DNA from: Paraspadella gotoi
Lineage: Eukaryota > Chaetognatha
Assembly: GCA_051294375.1 (NCBI GenBank)
Contig: CM119263.1
Span: 268,019-332,018, forward strand
Length of the DNA: 64,000 nucleotides
Reading direction: 5' to 3'
Both the position numbers and the translations under genes were made by a program. Shown one piece after another: positions 40,662 through 56,412 of this stretch. The notes under the pieces are model-generated. The model was not told where the DNA came from, searched no databases, and was given only the letters and a program-made list of their open reading frames with translations. Numbering within the stretch: the first letter of the stretch is position 1; each line of letters starts with the position of its first letter.

Positions 40662-41528
40662 CAACTCTCACGTTCACACTACGACATCACGTCGTAACCC
40701 TGTGTGAAAAATCAGAGGGAGACAGAGTCACAAGAAAAGCGAAAAACGATTGAGAGGGAGACAATGCGCTTAAGTGGAAACGCGAGAAATCGTGATCCTA
40801 TTGACGAGAAAAAAGGGAAAAAACGTCTCTCTCTCTCTTTCTCTTCTCATCAAAAAGAGAATTTAGTGTCATTTACATTGGAAATAATGTCCTCGTTCGC
40901 TTTCTCTCTCTCTCTCTCTCAATCTCATCTCTCGACATCTCTCCTCATCTCTCTCTCTCTCTTCGTTCTCTCTCTCTTCTCTCTCACGTCTTGCTCTTCT
41001 CACAGTATTACTCGGAATTTACAAGACTAAGCCTAAAACCGTTTTTTACCTGATGCGTCACAGAAGCAAAAAAGTCATTTGTTTCGGTCCATTTCACTTC
41101 ACGATTCCTCCTCCTGAGGGAGGAATTTTACTCTTAATTTAGGTCTTTTGAAAAGAATTCATTTCACACTGAACGAAGCTCTATTAATAGATTTAAAAAA
41201 CAAGACTGAAATAAGAAATTAGAAATAAGAAATAAGACTGAAATATTAAAATTCTGCAGAAAAAATGTGATTATAAAACCACAATATTATAAAACATGAC
41301 ATACATGACGAAAGATTTTGAATATCAAAACAAATACTTATTATTAAATACATATTATACGTTTTAACCAAAACGACTTGACGTCTGGTTCTCAGTCATT
41401 CACCTTCTTTCGCGATTCGATGTCAAAAGAAAAACAATTTTCTTTTCTAAAAATAGATTTCGTCTAATTTATTCCGCGAGGGTTGAGTCACATTTCAAGT
41501 CGGTGAGCCGCGTCGTGAGACCAGAATT

Positions 41529-41563
<35 letters not shown>

Positions 41564-41914
41564 GAGAAAAAAAAATATCGTCTCAATTTGAATATAACGT
41601 GAGATTTTGATTTTAATTAAACCAAATAAAGATGAAATAAATCTTAGTTCAAAATAAATCAAGAATGCTTTGAATCCGATTTAATTTAATCTAACTTCGA
41701 TATTGCAAACGAATGAATAACTCTAGTCATATGTATTTTAAAGTTTATTGAAATATTGAAAACTGAAAAATGAAATACATCGACTTTGTACATTTGAGAA
41801 CACTGAACACTCTTTGCCTTCTCTCTAGATACTATTTCCTTTACTTTTGCCGTAAATAATTCATTCTCATTATTTATTGTAGCGATATTTTTACACTGCC
41901 TCACCTCCGACTTT

Positions 41915-42322
41915 ATGCAGCTAATCCCATTGGCTCAGATAGGAACATTCTATCCACAGTCCATTTGGTCTATCAGATCCATCTACTGGTCCATTTCCTG
42001 CTATGGTATTCCCTATGTATTGGCAAAGCGAGACCGTCCTTGGTTAACCGCGCCAGTGGCTGGCGGCGTCACTTATGGTCGGAAGACCCTAAAAACGTCA
42101 GGGAAATGGCCCATCCCAATTGGCATCACAGACAACCCGGCTGTGATTCGTGACTATAAAATATATAATCATTTCACTGCACAAAGGTGTCCATTATCCA
42201 TTGTCCAATTCCGAAACAATCTGCCTCAAATCTCGGCCGAGGAACTCAGCGACCGTGAAATCCTTCGTCAGTTAACTATCCTTCATCGAACTAATAAAAA
42301 TACAGACATGAAACACTTTTGA
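41915..42322 (+). CDS. Unassigned 135-codon open frame spanning the FB empty site
   Basis: ATG at 41915, TGA at 42320-42322. It is free of microsatellites and of balanced composition; the last 65 residues (from IGITDNPAVIRDYKIYNHF to TNKNTDMKHF) look protein-like, with an acidic segment EELSDREILRQ. Acceptor-like junctions occur upstream (ctttatgcag at 41911-41920 and atccacag at 41952-41959), so the true coding part may be an exon starting later. In Q and Q' the FB element splits this frame and a TGG codon at about 42041 reads TGA in both. No domain recognised. It could be a genuine exon, a fragment of an older transposon, or chance. Confidence 0.3.
   Translation: MQLIPLAQIGTFYPQSIWSIRSIYWSISCYGIPYVLAKRDRPWLTAPVAGGVTYGRKTLKTSGKWPIPIGITDNPAVIRDYKIYNHFTAQRCPLSIVQFRNNLPQISAEELSDREILRQLTILHRTNKNTDMKHF
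42060..42067 (+). other. Empty target site of the FB element
   Basis: CTGGCGGC is present once here, flanked by AGTGG and GTCACTTATGG, whereas Q' has it on both sides of the 1,422-bp element with the same outer flanks. Confidence 0.85.
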
Positions 42323-43058
42323 TGCCATAAGAGAAGAGAAATTCCAACGACAGAATGGACACCATTTGCGAAACAGAAATGGAAGCAGAGAATTTCCAAC
42401 TCGAATTCATTTGTGTCTTCATTTCACTGGGGAACAAATCTTCCTTTTCTTCTATTTTGTCTTTCTTTCTTTTCTTTCATGTCATTTTCGCATTTTTATA
42501 AATTTTGTCACTAGTTATTGACAACATATTTAAATCTGTATTCTTTGAGAGTCATCACATATACCGAGATGAAGATTAACCTATATTATTTCAATCTTTT
42601 TCCCTTTTTTAAAAATTTATTTCTTTTCCTTTAACTTTTCCCTTTTTTTTCCTCTTCGTTCCTTTTTCTTCCTTGTTTTGTCCTTGAAATTCTCCGCGTC
42701 GAAGAATATCGCCTTCGTACCTTTTATGCAAATCAGTTTAAACTTTTTCTTAAAATGAAAATAAATGATAATCTCTACTCGTTTTACCCTCGAAAATTCT
42801 TCATTTATTCTCTTTTAAGTTTTATTTGAGAAAAGATAAATAAACCAGTTATAAATAAATAAATAAATTTTTAAAAAAATAAATAAATATATAATAATAT
42901 ATAATAAATAAAATAAACAAAAAATAAATCAAGTTTTATTTTGATTTTCATTATCTAAATCATGTAAATAACAAAAAAAAAAAAAACTGGGAGAAAAAAA
43001 ACAAATTGCAGAATCTTTTTCTTGTTTCCTTTTTTCAGACCAAATTGCCGTCAATGAA

Positions 43059-43101
<43 letters not shown>

Positions 43102-43124
43102 AGAGAAGAGAGAGAGAGCAGAGA

Positions 43125-43206
43125 NNNNNNNNNNNNNNNNNNNNNNNNNNNNNNNNNNNNNNNNNNNNNNNNNNNNNNNNNNNNNNNNNNNNNNNNNNNN
43201 NNNNNN
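43125..43206. other. Assembly gap, 82 Ns
   Basis: It lies within a GA array and is the only gap here not exactly 25 bases, so it may be an estimated size. Confidence 0.99.
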
Positions 43207-47973
<4,767 letters not shown>

Positions 47974-48163
47974 ACTGCCTTTGACTTTTCCTCAATTTCA
48001 AACGTTAAAAATAATCCAGATATTCGCTTTCTTCTTCGTATTAATCGTCATCGTCGCGATGTTCCGTCGCGAATCGGGAAACCTGGGACTCGGATGTCGA
48101 ATCGAGCCGCAGCAAGGGGGCTTCTTTGAAAAAAATCGATTTAACGACTCATTGATTATTTTC

Positions 48164-48508
48164 TCTCCTATCCTTCTCTCCCTCTCACTCTCTTTCTCCC
48201 TCTTCCCTCCTCTCTCTCTCCTCTCATTCTCTCCCTCTTTCCCTGCCGCCCCTCCCTACCCATCCCTATCCCCTCCTCTCTCTCTTCATTCTCTCCCTCT
48301 CTCCCTCCCTATCCCCTCCTCTCTCTCCTCATTCTCCTACCTCGCCTTCCCTCACTCCCTCTCCCCACCTCTCTTTGTCTCCAGATTCCCGACCCAAAAC
48401 TTTCACAAAATCCTTCTCCCTCGGGGTTCACGACTTTTGCTTCACCGGAATTCCTTAAACCTGATATCCTCATCTTAAAATCATTTTCTCGCTCCCCCCT
48501 CTCTCTTT

Positions 48509-48551
<43 letters not shown>

Positions 48552-48581
48552 TTCTTTCTCTCTCTTTTCTCTCTCTCTCTT

Positions 48582-48629
<48 letters not shown>

Positions 48630-48705
48630 CTCTTTTTTCTCTCTCTCTTTCTTTCTCTCTCTTTCTCTCTCTCTCTCTCTCTTCTCTATCTCTCTCTCTT
48701 TCTTT

Positions 48706-48737
<32 letters not shown>

Positions 48738-48774
48738 TCTCTCTCTCTCTTCTCTCTCTCTCTCTCTCTCTCTG
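48164..48774. repeat. Roughly 600-bp pyrimidine tract
   Basis: C/T-rich DNA, degenerate at first and then (CT)n and (TTTC)-mixed from about 48490. There is a short interruption with mixed bases at about 48385-48480. Confidence 0.9.
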
Positions 48775-49020
48775 TCACGAAATACATTTTACACCCGACA
48801 ATCCTACATGCTCTACATAAGCAATAAACTCGCCTTTCAATAACTTACCCATACTTACTAGTTACTACCCCATTTCCAATTGGTAATATATTTTTCGACA
48901 ATCGTGTACTGTAGAAAAGAACTTTTCACCAAAACGACAAAAAAACGACAGAAAAACGAAACTCGGAGGAAAAACATCAAACAAAGACGAAATTCGCCGT
49001 CTGTGACCTTTTTCCGCACC

Positions 49021-49190
49021 ACTCTCTCTCTCTCTCTCTCTCTCTCGTTCTCCCTCTCGCCTCTCTTCTCTCGTCTGCTCTATCTCTCTGCTCTCTCTCC
49101 TCTCCTTTCTCTCTTTTTCTCTCTCTCTCTTCTCCTCTTTCTCTCTCTCTCTCTCTCTTTCTCTCTCTCCTCTTCTCTCCCTCTCTCTCA
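49021..49190. repeat. Degenerate (CT)n tract
   Basis: CT-rich tract with occasional G. Overlapping Ser/Leu and Arg/Glu frames are artefacts. Confidence 0.9.
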
Positions 49191-49194
49191 CCTA

Positions 49195-49570
49195 ATTAAT
49201 AATCAAATATGATTTTTTACTCTCTTATTATTAACTGCTTTGTTTTTTTTTGTTTCGAAACAAAAAAACATATTTATAATACATGATAATAATACATGAT
49301 ATTATAACAGGCATTGTGTATTAACGAGTAGTACCATGAAAAATTTTAATAAAAACGTTTGAAATGAGGTTTATTATTGTAATAATGTTTGTTATGTAAG
49401 AGTTTTAAAAGATTCAAATGATTTACAAATATTATTTTTAAAAGATTAAGAAGGTAATAATTATTTCAAAAAACGTCACAAAATAATAAATTATATTTTC
49501 GAGCTGAGCTGAGAACAGCGTTGAAATCTGGTCCCAGATGCAATATTCGTCGAAAAAAAAAAGAAGTGAC
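49195..49570. other. AT-rich intergenic DNA
   Basis: No gene recognised. It contains a short near-duplicate of ATAATACATGATA at about 49278-49301. Confidence 0.5.
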
Positions 49571-49573
<3 letters not shown>

Positions 49574-49627
<54 letters not shown>

Positions 49628-49628
49628 A
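49574..49628. repeat. (GA)n microsatellite
   Basis: About 50 bp of GA in an AT-rich context. Confidence 0.95.
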
Positions 49629-49629
49629 A

Positions 49630-50108
49630 GTCGAATATATAAAATCTCGATTAACGTATAAGAAGAATAACAAAAGACTTACAAAATATATAATAATTTG
49701 CCCCACATTTTTGATAAGTAATATAGTAGGGCGCGTAACGGGATCCTAAGGCGAAGTCGTCTTTCTCGATTACGACTTTAATCTTCAGATGGTCTCCTAC
49801 TAATTTTCTTTTATAAATATTAAAACTATGAAGAAAGTATATCTCTTTTTATAGTAATCAATGGACTTGTATCATCTTCGTATCAAAATGGAAAAAATCT
49901 CAATACATCGTGATGCAATGTCTCATCACTCTTCCGGTTTAAAGATAAGTTACTACAGATGCTATGAAATGGAATGCAACGCAATAGAATGCAATACGAT
50001 CTAAGACAGAATGCCATCCAGACGACTAAGAGCGAGAATCTGACGATGAAATCATATCTTCTGAGAAATGAGTTCTCGTTAAACCAGTAATGGCCATAGA
50101 TTTTGATC

Positions 50109-50110
<2 letters not shown>
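49630..50110. other. Intergenic, no gene recognised
   Basis: Mixed sequence. A cluster of GGAATGCAA-type words at 49968-50005 echoes the ATTGCA cluster at 11.5 kb. Confidence 0.4.
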
Positions 50111-50112
<2 letters not shown>

Positions 50113-50153
<41 letters not shown>

Positions 50154-50158
50154 CTCTC
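50113..50158. repeat. (CT)n microsatellite
   Basis: CT array with one interruption near its right end. Confidence 0.95.
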
Positions 50159-50253
50159 AAAGCCACAGTTTCTGCTTGAAGGTGAATTGAGATAAAGGAA
50201 TCAATTCTTGGCTCCCGATTCTCTTGAGGTTGGAGTGTTTATGATGCGGAAAG

Positions 50254-50254
50254 A

Positions 50255-50302
<48 letters not shown>
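50254..50302 (+). repeat. (GAC)n microsatellite
   Basis: About 16 triplets. Confidence 0.95.
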
Positions 50303-50303
<1 letters not shown>

Positions 50304-50369
50304 AATAGACAAGAGAGACGAAGGCAAAAGAAGACGATGAAAACGAAAACAACAATGGACTTCGGGGAT

Positions 50370-50413
50370 ATTCGACGACGACGATGATGATGATGATGAT
50401 AAAGACAATGATT

Positions 50414-50462
<49 letters not shown>

Positions 50463-50665
50463 CGACGATGATGCTGATAAAGATGATGACGAGGATGATA
50501 AAGGCGATGATGATGAAGAAGATGATTATGATGATGATGATGATTATGATGATGATAATGGTGTTGATCCTGACAATGAGATTAGAGCCACAACCAACAA
50601 CAACGCGACAGACATCCTCTTCTGCAGTTGCGGCAAACGAGGTGCTGTTACAGCATCCTCGACTT
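50370..50665 (+). repeat. (GAT)n array; one frame is Asp-rich and runs into mixed sequence
   Basis: Imperfect GAT/GAC triplets at 50370-50570. One frame reads as an acidic Asp run and continues through DPDNEIRATTNNNATDILF to a TGA at about 50667; another reads Met repeats. Acidic runs occur in real nuclear proteins, but there is no upstream ATG in the acidic frame and no recognisable domain after it, so the repeat interpretation is preferred. Confidence 0.6.
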
Positions 50666-50699
50666 GACTACAGCAGCATCACCCCTTCGAACATCTGGA

Positions 50700-50890
50700 C
50701 GGCATCTAAGGAGGATGATGGAGGAGGAAGAGGAGGAATAGGAAGAGGAGGAGAAGGAGGAAGAGGAGGAGGAGATCGAAGAGGATGACGATCTCGATGG
50801 CGAAGACGTTGTTGTCGTTGTTGTCGTTGTTGATGATGAAGAAGATGATGATGATTATGATGAGGATGACGATGACGATGATGATTATCA
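50700..50890 (+). repeat. Degenerate GAG/GGA and GAT triplet tract
   Basis: Purine-rich GGA/GAG triplets at 50708-50780, then GTT/GTC and GAT triplets to 50885. Confidence 0.85.
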
Positions 50891-50894
50891 CAAT

Positions 50895-51635
50895 CCCGAA
50901 GAATAAGTCCATAAGAAGAAAGGCGTCAAAAGCATTGATATCCGTTCTTCTCTCTTGTGATAAATGTCATCATTTCTTTTAATGATATTCAATGATAGTA
51001 AATGATAATCAATGATATAACAGCGATCCTCCCAATTATTGTCTATCTCTTTCTGAGCGGTCTCCATTATTCATTAATTGTTACGCTTTTATCATTCTTT
51101 TAATTGTTTGATACTTTTACTTTATAACGTCAGTTTGTGAAACTTTAAAAGCAAATAACAAGCGAGTCAGCTTCTGATTTAATTCATCGGATCCTTTTAA
51201 ATAGATATTAGATTTCTCAGAATTCTCTTTGCTTTCCCGCCCGAGTTCACTAGTTCAAGGTCACTCGACTCTCACAAACTTAAAATTTCTTCACGAATCT
51301 TGTGAAGATTCACTTCCAAACTTTCAATAGAAATTTCACTTCGCAATCTAGAATTTAGTCTCACTTGTAAGAAAAGTCTTAAACATTATTTTTTTATGTC
51401 ACTTTTGTATTAAATATCTTAATCGATCTGATGTCACTTTTTAAACCAAGACAATCGTCTTTGTCAACTTTGTTCTCTTCCCACTTCCACTGGTCATCAT
51501 CCTCGCTCTTCATTTTTTTTTGGCCTTCTTCACTTTTTTCATTTTGTTCTCAAACGTCACACTTCGAGAAAATTCACAATATGAGTCATCGAGTTCACGT
51601 CGTGATTGTCTCTCCTTCGCGTCACCCGGACACGT
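50895..51635. other. AT-rich intergenic DNA
   Basis: No gene recognised. AATGATA words cluster at 50970-51020. Confidence 0.45.
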
Positions 51636-51636
51636 G

Positions 51637-51639
<3 letters not shown>

Positions 51640-51685
<46 letters not shown>
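51640..51685. repeat. (CT)n microsatellite
   Basis: Pure CT array. Confidence 0.95.
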
Positions 51686-51687
<2 letters not shown>

Positions 51688-51831
51688 TAATTAACGATCG
51701 GAATGAAAAAAACTCGGTCGACAGTAAATCAAATTTTCTTTGATTTCTTCTTCGATTCGCATTCAACACATGAATCATTTATTCATCGAGTTGAAACATT
51801 TGTTTTTTTTTACCGTGAGAAATAATGTTGA

Positions 51832-51900
51832 CGACAATGACGACGACGACGATAACGACGACGACGACGATTACGAAAACGACAATGACGACGGCGACAA
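51832..51900 (+). repeat. (GAC)n / GAT triplet array, imperfect
   Basis: GAC triplets with A and T substitutions. Confidence 0.85.
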
Positions 51901-52107
51901 AATTAAACTTTTATTAAACTGGCGATGACAATGAGCGAGAAAAAAAAATAGGGTGTGAGGTTGCAATTTCTCTTCAGCAACGAGCAACGACATCAACGGT
52001 CTGCCAGAGACAAAGAGATTCTGACAGCGCAACTCTGTTTTATGAAGCAAATACGAATCACCCTGATTTCAAATCGCTACCACGCGTTTTGCTGTCTTAG
52101 CAGACTA

Positions 52108-52196
52108 TTTCGGCGTTATATTCCCAGAACGCCCCATTTCATCTTAAGTTCGGTTTCGGCCTTATTTTCCCTGAACACCCCGTTTGAAAAGATTTG
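52108..52196 (+). repeat. 46-bp direct duplication
   Basis: TTTCGGCG...TTCCCAGAACGCCCCATTT and TTTCGGCC...TTCCCTGAACACCCCGTTT start 46 bp apart (52108 and 52154). Confidence 0.75.
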
Positions 52197-52353
52197 AAAA
52201 GATTGAAAGATTAAGTTAGAGGTTTGGGTTAGGGATGAAGGTTAGAGACAAAGATTTATGGTAAGGGATTAGCGTCTACGGTGCAAATCTCGCAAAAAAC
52301 ACCTAGAGTGAACGGCTGAATATCTGCGTTGCTGACCCCAAGAGGAGATAGAA

Positions 52354-52354
52354 A

Positions 52355-52402
<48 letters not shown>
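52354..52402. repeat. (CT)n microsatellite
   Basis: Pure CT array. Confidence 0.95.
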
Positions 52403-52405
<3 letters not shown>

Positions 52406-52560
52406 TAATCCAGTAGCAGACGGATTCCACCTGCTCACCACATAAATCACCAGATTTTTCTTTTAACAACCGAGAAATTTCTTATCAAATTTTTTTTTAA
52501 CATTCTAATTCTTCTTTGATATTTCTTTTTATTTCTTTTTTCTTTATATTCTCTATTCAT

Positions 52561-52601
<41 letters not shown>

Positions 52602-52612
52602 ATATCTAACTT

Positions 52613-52661
<49 letters not shown>
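52561..52661. repeat. (CTAT)n microsatellite
   Basis: About 24 tetranucleotides with one interruption at about 52600-52616. Confidence 0.95.
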
Positions 52662-52744
52662 TAAATTATCTAATTATATATTGTAAATATCTATCAAATT
52701 ATTTATCTTAAATTATCTAATCAAGTGACTTAAAATCCACCAAC

Positions 52745-52865
52745 CGTTCACATTGGTCATTGGTGGGGCAAACGAGACATTCACGTCCCGAACCAACGAT
52801 GTCGGAATCTAACCCGAAGGTCACTTACCAATGAGGAGGGACGGGGCACCTCACCCAACTCATCC
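52745..52865 (-). repeat. Possible tRNA-like (SINE-like) fragment
   Basis: The minus strand contains GGGTTAGATTCCG (about 52803-52815), similar to the internal B-box of tRNA promoters, with a weak A-box-like GGGTGAGGTGCC about 30 bp before it. The stretch is GC-rich relative to its flanks. No cloverleaf could be folded by eye. Confidence 0.2.
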
Positions 52866-53007
52866 GAAGCACATTATTACTAAATCTTAACAATTATTCT
52901 GTCATTTAACTAACATACGAATTCTCTAGGATAATTTTTTTTTTCTCGCTCGAGTCCAAATCGTCACTGGCCACATCTGGGATACTCTTTTGTTGATGCC
53001 AATTTTC

Positions 53008-53020
53008 GTCGCTTAGCAAC
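53008..53020 (+). promoter_or_regulatory. X-box-like site (RFX type), imperfect
   Basis: GTCGCTTAGCAAC matches the paired half-site layout of RFX X-boxes apart from one base. No associated gene is recognised. Confidence 0.2.
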
Positions 53021-53085
53021 GTAAAACCCTTGGGAACACGAAAGACGTTTTTGAGACAGAATGTCTATAAGGGCTTGTAGATGCG

Positions 53086-53415
53086 CATGTTATACCAAAA
53101 TATAGTCAAGTTACGTATGCATAAAATTCTAAAATGAACAACCTAATCTTGTCCTCATAAAAAAGCTGTTTAATAATTTTTTAAATTTACGCAGTAGGCT
53201 ATATTTATACCTAGTACTAAGCCTATAAATATTAAAATTTCAAAACGGTTTTTTGAAATTTTTATTTTTTTTTACAGATTTCAATTCATCATAAAAAGTT
53301 GATAAAAGGAAATATCACTCTTGTTCTTTGAATTTTAATTAAGTCAGACAAAAATTATAATTTGAACTTAGTTTTTTAAATTTTTAACCCACTTAGTATT
53401 ATTTTTTTTAAAAAT
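53086..53415 (+). mobile_element. Partial FB foldback element (left arm)
   Basis: AAGTTACGTATGCATAAAAT then TCTAAAATG corresponds to the FB left end, followed by TTTACGCAGTAGGCTATATT and TAAAAAGTTGATAAAAGGAA and AACCCACTTAGT. The S tandem units are absent, and the right arm is missing or too diverged to see. Confidence 0.6.
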
Positions 53416-53419
53416 GATA

Positions 53420-53990
53420 TAACAGCAATCGACCAACAAATGGACGATAATTCTTAAATTTCTGGAGGGAAAAAGGATATAATAATATTTTGCTTTTGGG
53501 TTCAACTTTTAATCCACAAATTTTCCTTGGACTAAGAATCTTAAGAATGATGATGGAAAAACGTAAAAGTTAAAAATTAAGAAATAAAATTAAGAATATA
53601 ATTTATAAAAATTAAGAAATAAAATTAAGAATATAATTGTGATAATCCTTTCTTTTCGTTGTTACAAATTCAAAAGCACTTTGTTTTCTCTAAAGAATAT
53701 AATTGATAAAAATAAAAACGAAAAAAAAATAAACCAAAGAAAAAAGAACGGTGTAAAAAAGTAAAGAAAAAATATTAAAAAAAGTTAAATACATTAAATT
53801 AAAAGAACTATAAAGAAAATGAATAAAGAAAAATGTAAGTTAAAAAGGTAAGAAATGGAAAAACAGAAAATGTCACAAATTTTTTTTGCTTCGCATTTTT
53901 TGTTTTTCTCCGAAAAATTTTTCTTTGATCCCAGAAAAAAATTTAGTAAGAAACTCGTTAATCAAATATCACATCGAGGCGGGGGACAGC
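53420..53990. other. A-rich intergenic DNA
   Basis: No gene. The words AAATTAAGAAATAAAATTAAGA recur at about 53573 and 53608 as a short direct repeat of about 35 bp. Confidence 0.5.
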
Positions 53991-53991
53991 G

Positions 53992-53993
<2 letters not shown>

Positions 53994-54038
<45 letters not shown>

Positions 54039-54039
54039 T
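53994..54039. repeat. (CT)n microsatellite
   Basis: CT array with a GTCTTT interruption. Confidence 0.95.
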
Positions 54040-54339
54040 GGTAACCCCGAAAAATGTTTCGTTTAACCAAAATAAAGCAGTTTCTTTACTCAAACGAAAA
54101 TCTTTCAATACAAACAAAAAAGCAAAAATCTTTTATTAAAATGTGAGTAATAATATGAGTAGAGAGACGGAGACAAAAAACATAAAATTGATTGAAAGAC
54201 TAAGACAAAAAGAGAGACAGACAGAGAGAGAGACACAGAGAAAAAGATAGAGAAAGATGAAAAAATTTAGAATTTCGGAGAAACAGGCAAGATAAAGCAG
54301 GATATAATAAAAGACAACAAGAGAAAGAAGCAAAAATCG

Positions 54340-54344
<5 letters not shown>

Positions 54345-54388
<44 letters not shown>
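54345..54388. repeat. (GA)n microsatellite
   Basis: Pure GA array. Confidence 0.95.
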
Positions 54389-54391
<3 letters not shown>

Positions 54392-54463
54392 TCCGTTTCA
54401 GGATCGCGTAACTTCCGAATGTTGACGACCTTCATGCTTGACTAAACCTAATCGGAATTTAAG

Positions 54464-54817
54464 GTGAAAATGACGAACGTAACAACAATTGGACCAACAT
54501 ATCGACGACGACAACAACGAGGAAGAAGACAACAACGACGAATACGACAACAACGACGACGACGACGACGACGACCAGGGACCACGCCAACTCATCGGAG
54601 ACTCGAGGGCGAAAAGATGTCATCTCCTCTTCTCCTCATCAGAACTCCGTCCCCCTCCCGGGAAAAAGCAGCGGCATCAGCAGCAGCTGCAGAAAGAGCA
54701 GCAGCAAAAGAGGGGACAGCGATTCAAACTCCAGCCGCAGCAGCTGCAGCGGAGAACATAGAAAGGCCATTTTCAACGGAAGAGATAACGACGCCCGGAT
54801 GTCGACGAAAACAGTGA
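54464..54817 (+). CDS. Triplet-rich open frames (Arg/Ala-rich or Asp/Gln-rich)
   Basis: Two overlapping plus-strand frames, 117 codons (54464-54817) and 90 codons (54489-54761), cross CAA/GAC triplets (54498-54575) and CAG-rich DNA (54668-54752). The first reads Arg-rich then Ala-rich and ends with mixed IERPFSTEEITTPGCRRKQ; the second reads acidic Asp/Asn-rich, then mixed, then Gln-rich, a composition seen in some transcriptional regulators. With both frames open it is not possible to choose, and both may be products of triplet repeats. No domain recognised. Confidence 0.2.
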   Translation: MKMTNVTTIGPTYRRRQQRGRRQQRRIRQQRRRRRRRPGTTPTHRRLEGEKMSSPLLLIRTPSPSREKAAASAAAAERAAAKEGTAIQTPAAAAAAENIERPFSTEEITTPGCRRKQ

Positions 54818-54961
54818 CAATAACAAAAGTGAAACAAGGACAGCGAAAACAGAAGACAGAAAACAACTAAAAGAATAAAAAGAAAATAACAAAAAGAATA
54901 AATTGCTCACATTTTTTTTTCTTTTTCTGATCGCTGACATTTTTTCTACGCTCTGGCTCCA

Positions 54962-54964
<3 letters not shown>

Positions 54965-55021
<57 letters not shown>

Positions 55022-55061
55022 GAGAACCCAGCCCAAAATATTTATCCACAAAAAAAAAAAA

Positions 55062-55104
<43 letters not shown>
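54965..55104. repeat. Adjacent (CT)n and (GA)n arrays, potential hairpin
   Basis: (CT)n at 54965-55021 and (GA)n at 55069-55104, about 45 bp apart, are mutually complementary and could pair as a hairpin. Confidence 0.9.
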
Positions 55105-55109
55105 CAACG

Positions 55110-55215
55110 GTGACAACGACGACGACGACGACTACGTTGATGACGACGATGACGAAGAGTGATACAGGGAAGGGGGAGGAGGAGGAGGAGGAAGAGGAGG
55201 AGGAGGAGGAGAAAG
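55110..55215 (+). repeat. (GAC)n then (GGA)n triplet tract
   Basis: GACGAC triplets at 55115-55160 then GGA/GAG triplets at 55175-55212. Confidence 0.85.
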
Positions 55216-55333
55216 CGTGGGATGGAGAAGAGATAGAGGACAGTAATTCGACACCTCTGGTTTCACGAAGTCAAATGAGACAAGAGCTTTTAGCGAATTC
55301 GTTAGAGAAACTGAAATGGGGAAAAAGTCAGAG

Positions 55334-55334
<1 letters not shown>

Positions 55335-55425
<91 letters not shown>
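55335..55425. repeat. (CT)n microsatellite, about 90 bp
   Basis: Pure CT array. Confidence 0.97.
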
Positions 55426-55427
<2 letters not shown>

Positions 55428-55594
55428 GCATATCCCAGTGTTGACTTTGTGTTCTTTTGTTTAGGTTGACCTCGATTCGACCTCCGAACGACTTTCGCCT
55501 CCTCGAGTTTTGATGATGATCGAAAATCCTTCACTGCCCTCACTGGATACTGCGATACTGCGATACTGCAGATCCAAGGGCATGAAGAGGGGCA

Positions 55595-55930
55595 TCTACA
55601 AAGCCCAGGGGCCCGGGCTATCAGGGGGGGGCGGCGGAAAAAAGCTCATGGGGCAAAAAATATATATATGAACAAAATATATGAGAAGTAATAGCTTTTA
55701 ATATTGTAAAATATTTTTGTACCGTAAAGAAATCATATGTGTGATTTTTTAAAAGGACCCAAAACTAATTATTAGTCTTAGTCTCAGACTTATTCTATGT
55801 CTGTGGATTATTATTGTATTGAATCAACTTTGTTGCATTCGGATAAAATCGCGTATTATAAATTGTTTAATTACTTTTTAAGGGAGTTGGATAAGCTTGG
55901 CTTTCAGGGGGCCCGGATCATTTAATGATC
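55595..55930. other. AT-rich segment bracketed by GGGGCCCGG words
   Basis: CAGGGGCCCGGGCTATCAGG at about 55606 and CAGGGGGCCCGGATCATTTA at about 55906 stand out in an AT-rich context. They lie in the same orientation, so they are not a terminal inverted repeat. This could be a transposon remnant; no frame is present. Confidence 0.3.
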
Positions 55931-56127
55931 TAAAATTAAAATTTAAAGATTTGAATCAATCATTGTTTATTAATACCAAATTATTACCTTATTCTTTTCC
56001 TATTATCCTTTTTTCGATTTATTTTATTGCAAAAAAATCACAGAAAGAAAAAACTCAGCAATTTTTGTCACATTGAATACGAAACTCAGAGACAGAATTT
56101 TAGAGAAGCAAAATTTCCATCTTCTCC

Positions 56128-56310
56128 TTTAAAAATTTCCTTCTCTCTCTCCTCTTTTCCTCCCTCTCTCTTCATTCCCTCTCCTTCCCTTTTCTCCCTC
56201 TCTCCTCCTACTCTCTCCTCCATCCCCTCACCCCTTTTCTTCTTCCCCCTTCCCCCTTCCTCTCTCCCTCCCCCCTCCCTACCCCCATCCCCTTTCTCCT
56301 CCCGGACGCT
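56128..56310. repeat. Pyrimidine tract, C-rich
   Basis: C/T-rich DNA with CCCCTCC words. Overlapping Ser/Pro and Gly/Glu frames are artefacts. Confidence 0.85.
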
Positions 56311-56412
56311 TTCCCAGTTTTGCGCCAAACTTTTTCCAATTTCAGTTTTACCCAATTTTTTTTTCTGGTTTTAGTTGAACCAGAAAAATGAAACTCGATT
56401 CGATCCACGTTT

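Larger units (their letters stand above)
40330..43124 (+). repeat. Block Q'' (third copy of Q, without the FB insertion)
   Basis: Follows Q from the long GA array onward with a CT array at 40578-40659 and a GA array at 41529-41567. It lacks the 1.42-kb FB element and has fewer indels in the region of the 135-codon frame. It ends in the GA array at 43059-43124, where an 82-N gap begins. Confidence 0.92.

Noticed and set aside
52745-52865. Functional tRNA gene
   Set aside because: Only the B-box-like word is convincing; no acceptor or anticodon stem pairs by eye. Kept only as a low-confidence SINE-like fragment.
54903-55469. 188-codon frame with hydrophobic start
   Set aside because: Built from CT, GA, GAC and GGA arrays. 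The apparent leader is a T-rich stretch.
55595-55930. hAT-type transposon bounded by CAGGGG ends
   Set aside because: The two GGGGCCCGG words are in direct, not inverted, orientation, and no target duplication is visible.
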